Source: Comamonadaceae bacterium (GTDB lineage: Bacteria; Pseudomonadota; Gammaproteobacteria; Burkholderiales; Burkholderiaceae_C). From it: 64,000 nt of DNA. Shown here piece after piece: positions 17,831 through 27,980 of the stretch (positions within the stretch are counted from its first letter, which is position 1; each line of letters starts with the position of its first letter). The translations under genes were made by a program, and so were the position numbers. Below the pieces are notes generated by a model that was not told where the DNA came from, searched no databases, and saw nothing but the letters and a program-made list of their open reading frames with translations. The stretch lies in assembly GCA_947372865.1 (NCBI GenBank), contig CANBVJ010000003.1, positions 43,036 through 107,035 on the forward strand, written 5' to 3'.

Positions 17831-18466
17831 TCAGGCACCCAGACCCATTTGGCGCATCCACTGCCCCAGGGCTTGTTCGTCTGGGCTGCCTGCATCGTAG
17901 ATTTCCAGCATGCGGGCGTGTGCTTCCGGACGATGTTGATTCACTTTAACTTTGCACTGCAAGCTTATGATTTTTAATGAAAATGCTACGATTCCCATAA
18001 GCATCTTGCCGGTGTAATCGTGCGGCAAGGCGCGCCACTGGTCGGCGTAGGCGGGCTCGTGGTCGGCAATCAACTGCTTGAGCAGCGCGTCTTTGGCGGC
18101 TTCGCCATCAAGCAAGGTGGCCTGCACGGTGCAATGCACGGCGATGTAATTCCAGGTCGGCACGCGCACCAGGTCGGGATACACCTTGGGCGACATATAG
18201 GCTTGCGGGCCCATGAAGGTAACGACCGCTTGCGCCCGGGCTTGCAGAAACTTCCAGTGCGGATTGCCGCGTGCGCAGTGGCCGAGCAAGGTGTGGGGCA
18301 CCAGGGAGCCGTCTGGCCCGGGGCTTGATTCGAGATGCAGCGGCAAATGCGTCACGAATGGCAGACCGCCCTCATCCACCGAAATCAGGCTGGCAAAGGG
18401 GTGGCTGCGCATGACCTGTGCTGCCACCAGGGCGTCCTTGGAGTCAAACTGCGCAGGTAGGTACAT
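17831..18466 (-). CDS. FMN-binding PaiB-family protein
   Basis: This 211-residue protein of the PaiB/FMN-binding split-barrel family is often annotated as a negative transcriptional regulator. Family markers are MYLPAQFDSKDALVAAQVM at the start, FASLISVDEGGLPFVTHLPL, GHCARGNPHWKF and the block VPTWNYIAVHCTVQATLLDG. The C-terminal helix contains KVKVNQHRPEAH, which corresponds to the KLSQNR-type motif. A short AT-rich patch (about 17938-18000) interrupts the otherwise GC-rich codon use but keeps the frame. It ends 18 bp before tadA on the same strand, so the two may share a transcript. Confidence 0.84.
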   Translation of the reverse strand: MYLPAQFDSKDALVAAQVMRSHPFASLISVDEGGLPFVTHLPLHLESSPGPDGSLVPHTLLGHCARGNPHWKFLQARAQAVVTFMGPQAYMSPKVYPDLVRVPTWNYIAVHCTVQATLLDGEAAKDALLKQLIADHEPAYADQWRALPHDYTGKMLMGIVAFSLKIISLQCKVKVNQHRPEAHARMLEIYDAGSPDEQALGQWMRQMGLGA

Positions 18467-18475
18467 GGGGCTCGC

Positions 18476-20125
18476 TCACTCCCACTCAATCGTCGCCGGG
18501 GGTTTTGAGCTCACGTCATAGGTCACGCGGTTAATCCCGCGCACCTCGTTGATGATGCGCCCAGACACTTTTTTGAGCAGCGCGTAAGGCAGTTCGGCCC
18601 AGTCTGCGGTCATGAAATCGCTGGTTTGCACGGCGCGCAGGGCCACCACGTAGTCGTAGGTGCGGCCGTCGCCCATCACGCCCACGCTTTTCACGGGCAA
18701 AAACACGGTGAAGGCCTGGCTGGTGGCTTCATACCAGTTGTTGGGCACGCCGCCTGCGCCCGCCACTTCGCCAGCCGCCGGAACGTAAGGCGTAGCGCGC
18801 AGTTCTTCGATAAAGATCGCATCAGCGCGGCGCAGCAGGTCGGCGTATTCTTTTTTGACCTCGCCCAAAATCCGCACGCCGAGGCCGGGGCCGGGAAAGG
18901 GATGGCGGTAGACCATGTCGTGCGGCAAGCCTAGCGCCACGCCGAGTTGGCGCACTTCGTCCTTGAACAGGTCGCGCAGGGGTTCGAGCAGTTTCAGGCC
19001 CAGCTGCTCGGGCAGGCCGCCCACGTTGTGATGGCTTTTGATAGTGACGGCTTTTTTGCTTTTAGCGCCGCCACTCTCGATCACGTCGGGGTAAATCGTG
19101 CCTTGGGCGAGGAAGGTAGCTCCTTTATGACCACCATTGCCCGCTTTGAGTTTTGCCGCTTGTTCTTTGAACACATCCACAAACAAGCCGCCAATGATCT
19201 TGCGCTTGGCCTCGGGCTCGCTCACGCCGGCCAGTTTGCCCAAAAAGAGCTCGCCGGCGTCCACGCGGATCACCTTGGCGTGCAGTTTGCCGACGAACAT
19301 TTCCATCACCATGTCGCCTTCGTTCAGGCGCAGCAAGCCGTGGTCCACAAAAACGCAGGTGAGCTGGTCGCCAATGGCGCGGTGGATGAGTGCGGCCGCC
19401 ACTGACGAATCCACGCCGCCGGACAGGCCCAAAATCACCTCCTCATTACCGACTTGTGCGCGAATTTTGGCCACAGCTTCGGCCACATGGTCGTGCATCA
19501 CCCAATCGGGGCGGGCGGCGCAAATATCAAGCACAAAGCGGTTCAGCAGCGCCTGCCCTTGCACCGTGTGCGTCACTTCGGGGTGAAATTGCACGCCATA
19601 GAAATGCCGCACTTCGTCGGCCATACCAGCAATCGGGCAACTCGGGGTGCTGGCCATCAGCTTGAAGCCGGGTGGCAGCTCAGTCACCTTGTCCCCGTGG
19701 CTCATCCAGACCTTGAGCATGCCGTGGTCTTCGGGCGTGGTGAAGTCGGCAATGTCCTTGAGCAAAGCGGTGTGGCCGTGGGCGCGCACTTCGGCGTAGC
19801 CAAACTCGCGGGTGTGGCCGCCTTCGACCTTGCCACCGAGCTGCTGCGCCATGGTTTGCATGCCGTAGCAAATGCCCAGCACCGGCACGCCCAGCGCAAA
19901 CACGGCGGCCGGCGCGTTGTCGGTGCTGTCTTCGTACACGCTGGCGTGGCTGCCCGACAGGATGACACCCTTGAGCGTGCCGTCTGCCGCGTACGCCCGC
20001 ACCCAGTCGTCCGTCACGTCACAAGGATGAACCTCGCAATACACATGCGCTTCGCGCACCCGCCGGGCGATCAACTGCGTGACCTGGGAGCCGAAATCGA
20101 GAATGAGAATTTTGGAGTGCTGCAT
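18476..20125 (-). CDS. guaA: GMP synthase (glutamine-hydrolysing)
   Basis: GuaA aminates XMP to GMP using glutamine and ATP. The 549-residue protein starts with the glutaminase domain: [18 protein letters not shown], nucleophile Cys in [16 protein letters not shown], and His/Glu in FHPEVTHT. The ATP-pyrophosphatase domain follows with the PP-loop [16 protein letters not shown], then the dimerisation domain ending PATIEWE. The ATG ending at 20125 gives the normal start; the open frame continues upstream but has no family sequence. It lies downstream of guaB on the same strand, with a hairpin and a repeat element between. Confidence 0.97.
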   Translation of the reverse strand: MQHSKILILDFGSQVTQLIARRVREAHVYCEVHPCDVTDDWVRAYAADGTLKGVILSGSHASVYEDSTDNAPAAVFALGVPVLGICYGMQTMAQQLGGKVEGGHTREFGYAEVRAHGHTALLKDIADFTTPEDHGMLKVWMSHGDKVTELPPGFKLMASTPSCPIAGMADEVRHFYGVQFHPEVTHTVQGQALLNRFVLDICAARPDWVMHDHVAEAVAKIRAQVGNEEVILGLSGGVDSSVAAALIHRAIGDQLTCVFVDHGLLRLNEGDMVMEMFVGKLHAKVIRVDAGELFLGKLAGVSEPEAKRKIIGGLFVDVFKEQAAKLKAGNGGHKGATFLAQGTIYPDVIESGGAKSKKAVTIKSHHNVGGLPEQLGLKLLEPLRDLFKDEVRQLGVALGLPHDMVYRHPFPGPGLGVRILGEVKKEYADLLRRADAIFIEELRATPYVPAAGEVAGAGGVPNNWYEATSQAFTVFLPVKSVGVMGDGRTYDYVVALRAVQTSDFMTADWAELPYALLKKVSGRIINEVRGINRVTYDVSSKPPATIEWE

Positions 20126-20145
20126 GAATGTCAAATTGGGGAAAG

Positions 20146-20178
20146 TAAAAACGAAAAAGGCGTCTGGGAGCAGACGCC
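20146..20178 (-). terminator. rho-independent terminator/attenuator between guaB and guaA
   Basis: A 7-bp GC-rich stem (GGCGTCT at 20159-20165 with AGACGCC at 20172-20178, 6-nt loop) is followed on the minus strand by a U-rich run (20146-20158). It lies downstream of guaB and only about 20 bp ahead of the guaA start. It could terminate guaB transcripts or act as an attenuator for guaA. Confidence 0.7.
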
Positions 20179-20208
20179 CTTTGGGGCAAAGAAGATCAGT
20201 CGCCGCCG

Positions 20209-20277
20209 GGCCGCCCCAAGGCGACTGCGCCCCCTGCGGGGGGCAGCGAAGTACACGCAGTGACGAGCGTGGGGGCC
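20209..20277. repeat. palindromic intergenic repeat element, Comamonadaceae type
   Basis: A 69-bp element is bounded by GGCCGCCCC and GGGGGCC. It contains an inner hairpin GCGCCCCC-TGC-GGGGGGC (about 20227-20244) and the string CAGCGAAGTACACGCAGTGA. This architecture resembles a REP-like family I associate with intergenic regions of Comamonadaceae genomes. No other copy was noticed in the window. Confidence 0.5.
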
Positions 20278-20282
20278 ATTCT

Positions 20283-21836
<1,554 letters not shown>

Positions 21837-23081
21837 TCAGAGCGCCTCAAGTGGCGTCAGCGTCCAGGCCTGCTGCAAAGTGGCAGAAGACTGCAGTCCG
21901 TGTTGCCAAAAAGCCTCGGTGGCAGGTAACTGGGCCAGCAAGAAAGCACGCACCAAAGCTGCCAGCGGCGTGGTGGCGGGCTCCACCAGCAGCACCCAGC
22001 GCGCCTCGTGCGACTGGCCGTGTTCTTCCTGCAAAAGACCGACCCAGCCCATGGCAGCAAGTGTTTCGAGTACGGGGTCCAAGTCCAGGGCGTCGGCGTC
22101 CAGCGCGGCGCAGAGCTGCGGCAGGGTGCGGCCTTGGGTGCCTTGCAAGCGGGCGCCGTGCAGGGTTTGCAACAGTTCCAGGGCCAATTGAAAGCGTACG
22201 CCCGGCCCCACGCGTCGGCGCGGCAGGCCGGCAATCAGGCTGGGCACATAGGCGGTAAGCGTTGCGCCCAGCAACACGATGACCCAGGCCAGGTAAATCC
22301 AGACCAGCAAAATGGGCAAGGTGGCAAACGCACCATACACCGCCGAATAGCTCGGCACCATGGACAAATAAACCGCCAGCAGGCGCTTGGCCACTTCCAT
22401 GCCGGTGGATACAAAAAGCCCGCCCATCCAGGCATGGCCCCAGCGCACTTGGGTGTTGGGCACGTAATGGAACATGGCGGCCATGCCGGCGGCCACCATC
22501 AAATACTGCACGCCATCGAGCAGCAAGCCCACGCCGCCGGGAAGATCAATCACCAAGCCCCGCGAGGCGGACACGGCGTAGGAGGTAATCGTGACGCTCA
22601 CACCCAAAATCAGCGGCCCCAGCGTCATGCCCGACCAGTAAATCAGCAGCCGCTGCCCCAGCGGACGCAGTGTGCGCACGCGCCAAATGCTGTTGAGCGT
22701 GCGGTCGATGGTAAATATCAAGGCCAGGGCGGTGACAAGCAACGCGGCCAGGCCTACGCTGCCGAGCTTGCTGGCTTTGCCGGCAAACTGGTTGAGGTAG
22801 CCCAGCACCTGGCGCGCAATGTTGTCGGGCACCAAACTGGCGATCAGCCACTTTTGCAGCACGTCCTGGAACTTGGCAAACATCGGAAACGCGGTAAACA
22901 CGGCCAGCGCCACCGTAAAAAAGGGCACCAGCGCAATGGTGGTGGTAAAGGTCAAACTACTGGCGGTAAGGCCCAGCCGGTCCTCGCGAAAACGCTCGCG
23001 CAAGGTGGTGAGCGCGTGGAACCAGGGCACGTGGGCCACGTCGGCCAGCCAGAGTTGGAGTCGTTGTAAGGGCAGTCGCAT
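21837..23081 (-). CDS. YihY/UPF0761 family inner-membrane protein
   Basis: This 414-residue protein has a membrane domain of about six TM helices (residues 35-265) of the YihY family, formerly mislabelled ribonuclease BN. Landmarks are LTASSLTFTTTIALVPFFTVALA, the conserved helix DRTLNSIWRVR, and VWIYLAWVIVLLGATLTAY. A soluble C-terminal domain of about 140 residues, with a winged-helix look (LRQ..ALDADALDLDPVLETL region), follows and is seen in longer family members. Function is not established. The ATG ending at 23081 is chosen because the residues before it in frame are Gly-rich noise. It is divergent from the DUF2069 gene, 21 bp away. Confidence 0.87.
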   Translation of the reverse strand: MRLPLQRLQLWLADVAHVPWFHALTTLRERFREDRLGLTASSLTFTTTIALVPFFTVALAVFTAFPMFAKFQDVLQKWLIASLVPDNIARQVLGYLNQFAGKASKLGSVGLAALLVTALALIFTIDRTLNSIWRVRTLRPLGQRLLIYWSGMTLGPLILGVSVTITSYAVSASRGLVIDLPGGVGLLLDGVQYLMVAAGMAAMFHYVPNTQVRWGHAWMGGLFVSTGMEVAKRLLAVYLSMVPSYSAVYGAFATLPILLVWIYLAWVIVLLGATLTAYVPSLIAGLPRRRVGPGVRFQLALELLQTLHGARLQGTQGRTLPQLCAALDADALDLDPVLETLAAMGWVGLLQEEHGQSHEARWVLLVEPATTPLAALVRAFLLAQLPATEAFWQHGLQSSATLQQAWTLTPLEAL

Positions 23082-23102
23082 GGCCGGTATGATGCCACCG
23101 AC

Positions 23103-23585
23103 ATGAATTTGCCCTCCACCGCCCCCACCCCGCCCGCCAAAGATCCCGCCCGCGACGCCGCCATTGCGGCGGGCATGCACCAGGTCAACCTGAGCCGCTG
23201 GCTGGCCGTGGGCAGCCTGGTGGCGCTGGTGGTGCTAAGCGTCGCTTGGGAGCTGTACCTTGCGCCCATCAAACCGGGCGGCTCGCTCTTGGCGCTCAAG
23301 GCGCTACCGCTGTGCGTGCCGCTGGCCGGACTGCTGAAAAACCGCATGTACACCTACCGCTGGGTCAGCCTGCTGGTGTGGCTGTATTTCACCGAAGGCG
23401 TGGTGCGCGCCTATGGCGACCGCGCGCCGAGCAGCTATTACGCGCTGCTGGAAGTGTTTTTGTGCCTGACCTTGTTTGCCGGCTGCGCCCTGCACGTGCG
23501 CCTGCGCCTGCGCAACGCCAAATCGACCGTGGCCGCCACATCTTTGCCCGACGACGCCCCGGCCACCGCACCCACTGCACCATGA
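23103..23585 (+). CDS. DUF2069 family membrane protein
   Basis: This small 160-residue inner-membrane protein has about four hydrophobic segments between residues 32 and 140. The motifs YTYRWVSLLVWLYFTEGVVRA and SSYYALLEVFLCLTLFAGC identify the DUF2069 family of proteobacteria. The tail is Ala/Pro-rich. No function is known for the family. Its stop overlaps the start of the FAD-linked oxidase as ATGA, which implies translational coupling. Confidence 0.85.
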   Translation: MNLPSTAPTPPAKDPARDAAIAAGMHQVNLSRWLAVGSLVALVVLSVAWELYLAPIKPGGSLLALKALPLCVPLAGLLKNRMYTYRWVSLLVWLYFTEGVVRAYGDRAPSSYYALLEVFLCLTLFAGCALHVRLRLRNAKSTVAATSLPDDAPATAPTAP

Positions 23586-25051
23586 GCCGTACGGATTTTT
23601 TGCAATCCCTGCGCGCCATCGTGGGCAACGCCCATGTGCTAACCGAGGGCGACCTGACCGGCTACGAGCTTGACTGGCGCAAGCGCGAACGTGGCAAGGC
23701 CCTGGCCGTGGTGCGACCCAACAGTACGGCGCAGGTGGCGCTGGTGGTCAAAGCCTGCGCTGCAGCCGGTGTGAGCATCGTGCCCCAGGGCGGCAACACC
23801 GGCATGGTGGTGGGCTCGACGCCCGACGCCACCGGCACTCAAATCGTGCTGAGCCTAACCCGCATGAACGCCATTCGCAGCCTGGACGCCGCCAACCTGA
23901 CCATGACGGTAGAGGCCGGTTGCGTGCTGCAAACCCTGCAAGAGGCTTGCGAGAAGGCCGGTTTCCTGTTCCCACTGAGTTTGGCCTCGGAAGGGAGTTG
24001 CACGATTGGCGGCAACCTGGGCACCAACGCCGGGGGCACGCAGGTGGTGCGCTTTGGTAACACGCGCGAACTTTGCTTAGGGCTGGAAGTCGTCACGGCC
24101 ACCGGCGAAGTCTGGAGTGGCCTGACCGGCCTGCGCAAAGACAACACCGGCTATGACCTGCGCCATTTGTTTATTGGCTCGGAGGGCACGCTGGGCGTGA
24201 TAACTGCCGCCACCATGAAGCTCTACCCGGCACCCCAATCGCAACTCACGGCACTGGCCGCTGTGCCGTCGCTGGACGCAGCCGTGGAATTGCTGGGCCT
24301 GGCGCACCAGCATTTGGGCGCGGGGCTCACAGGTTTTGAGGTGATGGGCCAGTTTGCGCTGAGTTTGGTGAACAAGCATTTCCCGCAGCAGCGCGTGCCG
24401 TTTTTTGATACCACGCCCTACTGCGTGGTGCTGGAAAACTCGGACAGCGAGTCGGACGAGCACGCCAGAGGCCAGTTTGAACGCCTGCTGGAAGCCGCAT
24501 TGGAACAGGGCTGCGTGAGCGACGCGGTGGTGGCCGAAAGCATGGCGCAGGCGCGCGCCTTGTGGCACATCCGCGAAAGCATTCCCCTGGCGCAGGCGCA
24601 AGAGGGGCTCAATATCAAGCACGATATCTCGATAGCCGTGTCGCGCATCCCCGAGTTTGTGCGGCTGGCTGATGCTGCGCTCGAAGCCCAGTTTCCTGGC
24701 GCGCGCCTGGTCAATTACGGCCATCTGGGCGACGGCAACCTGCATTACAACGTGCAGGCTCCGGTCGGTACGGACGCCGAAGCTTTCCTAAAAGACCAGG
24801 AAGGCCCGATCAATGCGGTGGTCTATGCGCTGGTGGATGAGTTCAATGGCTCGATATCGGCCGAACACGGCATTGGCAGCTTGAAGCGTGAGAAGCTGGA
24901 AAAGCACAAGTCGCCCGTGGCGCTGGGGCTGATGCGCTCTATCAAGACGGCGCTAGATCCGCACAATATGTTCAACCCAGGGCGCATGCTGGCGGTAAAA
25001 GCTGCCGCGCCCGCCCAAACACAAGCACAAGCACAAGCACAAGCAAACTGA
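23582..25051 (+). CDS. FAD-linked D-2-hydroxyacid dehydrogenase (FAD_binding_4/GlcD-like)
   Basis: This 489-residue flavoprotein has an N-terminal PCMH FAD-binding domain, with [30 protein letters not shown] and [19 protein letters not shown]-terminal FAD-oxidase domain follows with [14 protein letters not shown] and [12 protein letters not shown]. This architecture belongs to D-lactate dehydrogenase (cytochrome), GlcD and D-2-hydroxyglutarate dehydrogenase, which pass electrons to a quinone or electron-transfer flavoprotein. The D-2-hydroxyglutarate branch looks closest, but this is inference. The C-terminus carries a repetitive (AQ)n tail encoded by a hexanucleotide repeat. Confidence 0.86.
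   Translation: MSRTDFLQSLRAIVGNAHVLTEGDLTGYELDWRKRERGKALAVVRPNSTAQVALVVKACAAAGVSIVPQGGNTGMVVGSTPDATGTQIVLSLTRMNAIRSLDAANLTMTVEAGCVLQTLQEACEKAGFLFPLSLASEGSCTIGGNLGTNAGGTQVVRFGNTRELCLGLEVVTATGEVWSGLTGLRKDNTGYDLRHLFIGSEGTLGVITAATMKLYPAPQSQLTALAAVPSLDAAVELLGLAHQHLGAGLTGFEVMGQFALSLVNKHFPQQRVPFFDTTPYCVVLENSDSESDEHARGQFERLLEAALEQGCVSDAVVAESMAQARALWHIRESIPLAQAQEGLNIKHDISIAVSRIPEFVRLADAALEAQFPGARLVNYGHLGDGNLHYNVQAPVGTDAEAFLKDQEGPINAVVYALVDEFNGSISAEHGIGSLKREKLEKHKSPVALGLMRSIKTALDPHNMFNPGRMLAVKAAAPAQTQAQAQAQAN
25021..25044 (+). repeat. hexanucleotide tandem repeat, ACAAGC x4
   Basis: Four exact copies of a 6-bp unit lie just before the stop codon of the FAD-linked dehydrogenase and encode an Ala-Gln tail. 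The unit length is a multiple of three, so slippage changes tail length without shifting the frame. Confidence 0.85.
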
Positions 25052-25059
25052 CCCGCACC

Positions 25060-25902
25060 ATGACTTTAAACGCCCAACCCACCGTGCCCCAGCAATACGA
25101 AGACCTGCTGCGCCACGCCTATACCCATGGCGTGGACAAGCAAGACCGCACCGGCACCGGCACCAAAAGCGTGTTTGGCCACCAAATGCGCTTTGACCTG
25201 GCCCAGGGTTTTCCGCTGGTGACGACCAAAAAAGTGCATTTGCGCAGCATCATTGTGGAGCTGCTGTGGTTTTTGACCGGTTCGAGCAATAACAACTGGC
25301 TCAAAGAGCGCGGCGTCTCGATCTGGGACGAATGGGCCCGCCCGGACGGCGACCTGGGGCCGGTCTACGGCGTGCAATGGCGCAGTTGGCCCACGCCCGA
25401 CGGCCAGCACATCGACCAGATCAGCGAGCTGATGCAGACGCTCAAAACCAACCCCGATTCGCGCCGCATGATCGTGAGCGCCTGGAACGTGGCCGAACTC
25501 TCCAAAATGGCGCTTATGCCTTGCCACGCCTTCTTCCAGTTTTATGTGGCGCCCGCCACCACCCCCGGCGGACGGGGCAAGCTGAGCTGCCAGTTGTACC
25601 AGCGCAGTGCCGATATCTTTTTGGGTGTGCCCTTCAATATCGCCAGCTACGCGCTGCTCACGCACATGGTGGCGCAGCAGTGCGATCTGGACGTGGGCGA
25701 CTTCATCTGGACCGGGGGCGACTGCCACATTTACAGCAACCACCATACGCAGGTGGAGCTGCAACTCTCCCGCGCGCCACTGCCCTACCCCACGCTGCGC
25801 ATCCTGCGTCGGCCGGAATCGATCTTTGACTACCAGTTTGAAGATTTTGAGGTGCAGGGCTACGCGCCGCACCCGGCCATCAAAGCCCCGGTGGCGGTGT
25901 GA
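25060..25902 (+). CDS. thyA: thymidylate synthase
   Basis: ThyA methylates dUMP to dTMP with 5,10-methylenetetrahydrofolate. The 280-residue protein carries [18 protein letters not shown] at the dUMP-phosphate site, [16 protein letters not shown], the nucleophilic Cys in [24 protein letters not shown], and the C-terminal closing residues APVAV. The order thyA-folA is functional, since folA regenerates the tetrahydrofolate that ThyA consumes. The stop overlaps the folA GTG start. Confidence 0.97.
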   Translation: MTLNAQPTVPQQYEDLLRHAYTHGVDKQDRTGTGTKSVFGHQMRFDLAQGFPLVTTKKVHLRSIIVELLWFLTGSSNNNWLKERGVSIWDEWARPDGDLGPVYGVQWRSWPTPDGQHIDQISELMQTLKTNPDSRRMIVSAWNVAELSKMALMPCHAFFQFYVAPATTPGGRGKLSCQLYQRSADIFLGVPFNIASYALLTHMVAQQCDLDVGDFIWTGGDCHIYSNHHTQVELQLSRAPLPYPTLRILRRPESIFDYQFEDFEVQGYAPHPAIKAPVAV

Positions 25903-26411
25903 GCGTCGTGCCCATGCGATTGCACCTGGTATTTGCCCGTGCTGCCAATGGTGTGATTGGCAGCGAAGGCGCCCTGCCCTGGCATCTGCCCGAAGACCTG
26001 GCGCATTTCAAGCGCCTGACCTTGGGCTGCCCGGTAATCATGGGGCGCAAGACCTGGGATTCGCTGCCGCCCCGGTTTCGCCCCTTGCCTGGACGCCTGA
26101 ACGTGGTGATTACCCGCCAAGCCGGCTGGCAGGCCGAGGGCGCGGTGGTGGCGCATTCGCTGCAGACCGCAATGGAATTGTGCACCGCGCACGGGGACGC
26201 CTGGGTCATTGGCGGCGCGCAAATTTATGCGCAAGCAATGCCCTTGGCGAGCACAGCGGAGATCACCGAGATTGCCCTGGATGTAGCGGGCGACGCCTAT
26301 GCGCCAACTTTTGGTCCCGATTGGACAGAGACCCGCCGCGAAAGCCATGTGGCGGCCAGCGGGCTAGCCTATAGCTTTGTTACCCTGAGCCGCCAAACTG
26401 ACAACGCATGA
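25899..26411 (+). CDS. folA: dihydrofolate reductase
   Basis: FolA reduces dihydrofolate to tetrahydrofolate with NADPH. The 170-residue protein has [23 protein letters not shown], the substrate acidic residue in [16 protein letters not shown] for NADPH binding, and [11 protein letters not shown]. The start is either the GTG at 25899, overlapping the thyA stop, or the ATG at 25914, five codons later. The GTG is listed because the overlap pattern recurs through this operon. The stop overlaps the next ATG. Confidence 0.94.
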   Translation: MSVVPMRLHLVFARAANGVIGSEGALPWHLPEDLAHFKRLTLGCPVIMGRKTWDSLPPRFRPLPGRLNVVITRQAGWQAEGAVVAHSLQTAMELCTAHGDAWVIGGAQIYAQAMPLASTAEITEIALDVAGDAYAPTFGPDWTETRRESHVAASGLAYSFVTLSRQTDNA

Positions 26412-27193
26412 ATAAAGCCATGAAATTCGCCACCTGGAACGTGAACTCCCTGACCGTGCGTTTGCCGCAAGTGCTGGACTGGCTGCAGGCCAACTCGGTC
26501 GATGTGCTGGTCTTGCAAGAAACCAAGATGACGGACGACAAGTTTCCGGCCGACGCGTTTTTGGCCGCCGGTTACCAGGCGCAGTGGTTCGGCCAAAAGA
26601 CCTACAACGGCGTGGCGCTGCTGAGCCGCACACCGGCAGCCGACGTGCTCAAGAACATTCCGGAGTTTGCCGATGACATGGCACGGGTGATCTGTGGCAC
26701 TGTGGGCGGCACGCGGGTGATTGGCGCCTATTTTCCCAATGGCCAGGAACCGGGCAGTGACAAGTTTGAGTACAAGATGCAGTGGCTCAAAGGTCTGCGC
26801 GCATGGGTGAAAAGGGAGCTGGAACAGCATCCGCAACTGGTGCTGATGGGCGACTACAACATCACTTTTGACGACGACGATGTGTGGGACCCCGAAGGCA
26901 TGCGCGAACAGATCCACTGCACCGAAGACGAGCGTTACCACCTGCGCGCCCTGGTCGCCCTGGGCCTGCACGACAGCTACCGCCTATTTGCGCAGGCGCC
27001 CAAAAGCTATAGCTGGTGGGATTACCGCGACGCGGCGTTCCGACGCAACCGAGGGCTGCGCATTGACCATATTTTGATCAGCAACGCCCTCAAACCCCTG
27101 GCGCGCGCCTGCCAGATCGACAAAACCCCGCGCAAGAACGAGCGCCCCAGCGACCATGCGCCGGTGGTGCTGGAACTTGACCTGCCCCTTTGA
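26408..27193 (+). CDS. xth: exodeoxyribonuclease III (AP endonuclease)
   Basis: ExoIII repairs abasic sites and degrades one strand of duplex DNA from the 3' end. The 261-residue protein has TWNVNSLTVRLPQVLDWL, the metal Glu in LVLQETKM, GDYNI, the WWDYR substrate-recognition loop (SYSWWDYRDAAF) and the catalytic SDHAP near the C-terminus. All catalytic blocks are intact. ATGA overlap with folA makes it the third gene of the thyA-folA-xth unit. Confidence 0.95.
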   Translation: MNKAMKFATWNVNSLTVRLPQVLDWLQANSVDVLVLQETKMTDDKFPADAFLAAGYQAQWFGQKTYNGVALLSRTPAADVLKNIPEFADDMARVICGTVGGTRVIGAYFPNGQEPGSDKFEYKMQWLKGLRAWVKRELEQHPQLVLMGDYNITFDDDDVWDPEGMREQIHCTEDERYHLRALVALGLHDSYRLFAQAPKSYSWWDYRDAAFRRNRGLRIDHILISNALKPLARACQIDKTPRKNERPSDHAPVVLELDLPL

Positions 27194-27327
27194 GCCCAAG
27201 GCCAATTGCGCCACCCAACCCCTGCACCGGCGCGCACTTCGCACTGCGGGGACCAGGAGCTTGCGCATGGAATAGTGCATTTTTAAGCGGGTAAACTGTA
27301 AAAATCTAAGTATTTAAAGGGATGGCC

Positions 27328-27900
27328 ATGGCTATTCACACCGGTTTCCAGGTAGGCCTGCGGAGGTTTCTCGGTAGCGTGGTCGCCTTGGTTCTGTTGA
27401 CGGTCGGCCAAGCCACCTGGGCAGCGCCTGGCCAGAAGAGTGATGCTGCTAGCCCAAGACCTAAGTCCCTTCTGATTTCGGTGCGCTATGGCGAGGGCGA
27501 TACCGGCGCCAGCACCTCTACCAGCAGCCGCGACAACAATGTAGAGCAGAGCGTGCAGGCGCTTGAAGGCGAGCGTGCCTCATTGGCGATGCTCGAGGGC
27601 CCCGGCGGGCGTAGCGGCCTGACCGGCGCACGACCGGCCACTCAAAGCATGCTGGAAGTGGTTGCCAAAGTGAGTGGCAACTACGCTTTGGTGCAATTTT
27701 TCTCCCAAACGCAAAGCCAGAGCTCTTCCACCAGCCAGGGCAACCGGGTTGCAACCAGCCTGAGCTTGCCCTTAGGCGCATGGACCGAGGTCAGCGGGCG
27801 CAGTCCTTGGCGCGGTTCGCCCACCAGCACAACATCGTCAGGCAGCGCACGCGGTGACAGCAGCCGGGTGTATATCAAGATTGAAGACATCAGCCACTAA
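27328..27900 (+). CDS. secreted hypothetical protein, Ser/Thr/Gly-rich
   Basis: I do not recognise this 190-residue protein. A signal peptide is clear: a hydrophobic stretch (FLGSVVALVLLTVG) followed by a TWAAPG cleavage site. The mature part alternates beta-prone segments (SLLISVRYG, YALVQFFSQ) with Ser/Thr/Gln-rich low-complexity runs, a composition often seen in surface or secretin-associated proteins. I start at the second ATG, 27328, because AAAGGG lies 6 nt before it; the first ATG at 27322 touches that motif. An AT-rich promoter-like stretch (27270-27315) lies upstream. Confidence 0.68.
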   Translation: MAIHTGFQVGLRRFLGSVVALVLLTVGQATWAAPGQKSDAASPRPKSLLISVRYGEGDTGASTSTSSRDNNVEQSVQALEGERASLAMLEGPGGRSGLTGARPATQSMLEVVAKVSGNYALVQFFSQTQSQSSSTSQGNRVATSLSLPLGAWTEVSGRSPWRGSPTSTTSSGSARGDSSRVYIKIEDISH

Positions 27901-27980
27901 GGTTCGGGCACCGTTCGCCGGTGACGCGGTAAGGGCCTTTGGTGGGGGCCCGTCAGCGCTCAAACAGCGTGCGGCCAGCG

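Noticed and set aside
17938..18000. AT-rich patch inside the PaiB-like gene as a promoter or insertion scar
   Set aside because: The frame is maintained and the residues align with the conserved C-terminal helix of the family, so it is probably only local codon variation.
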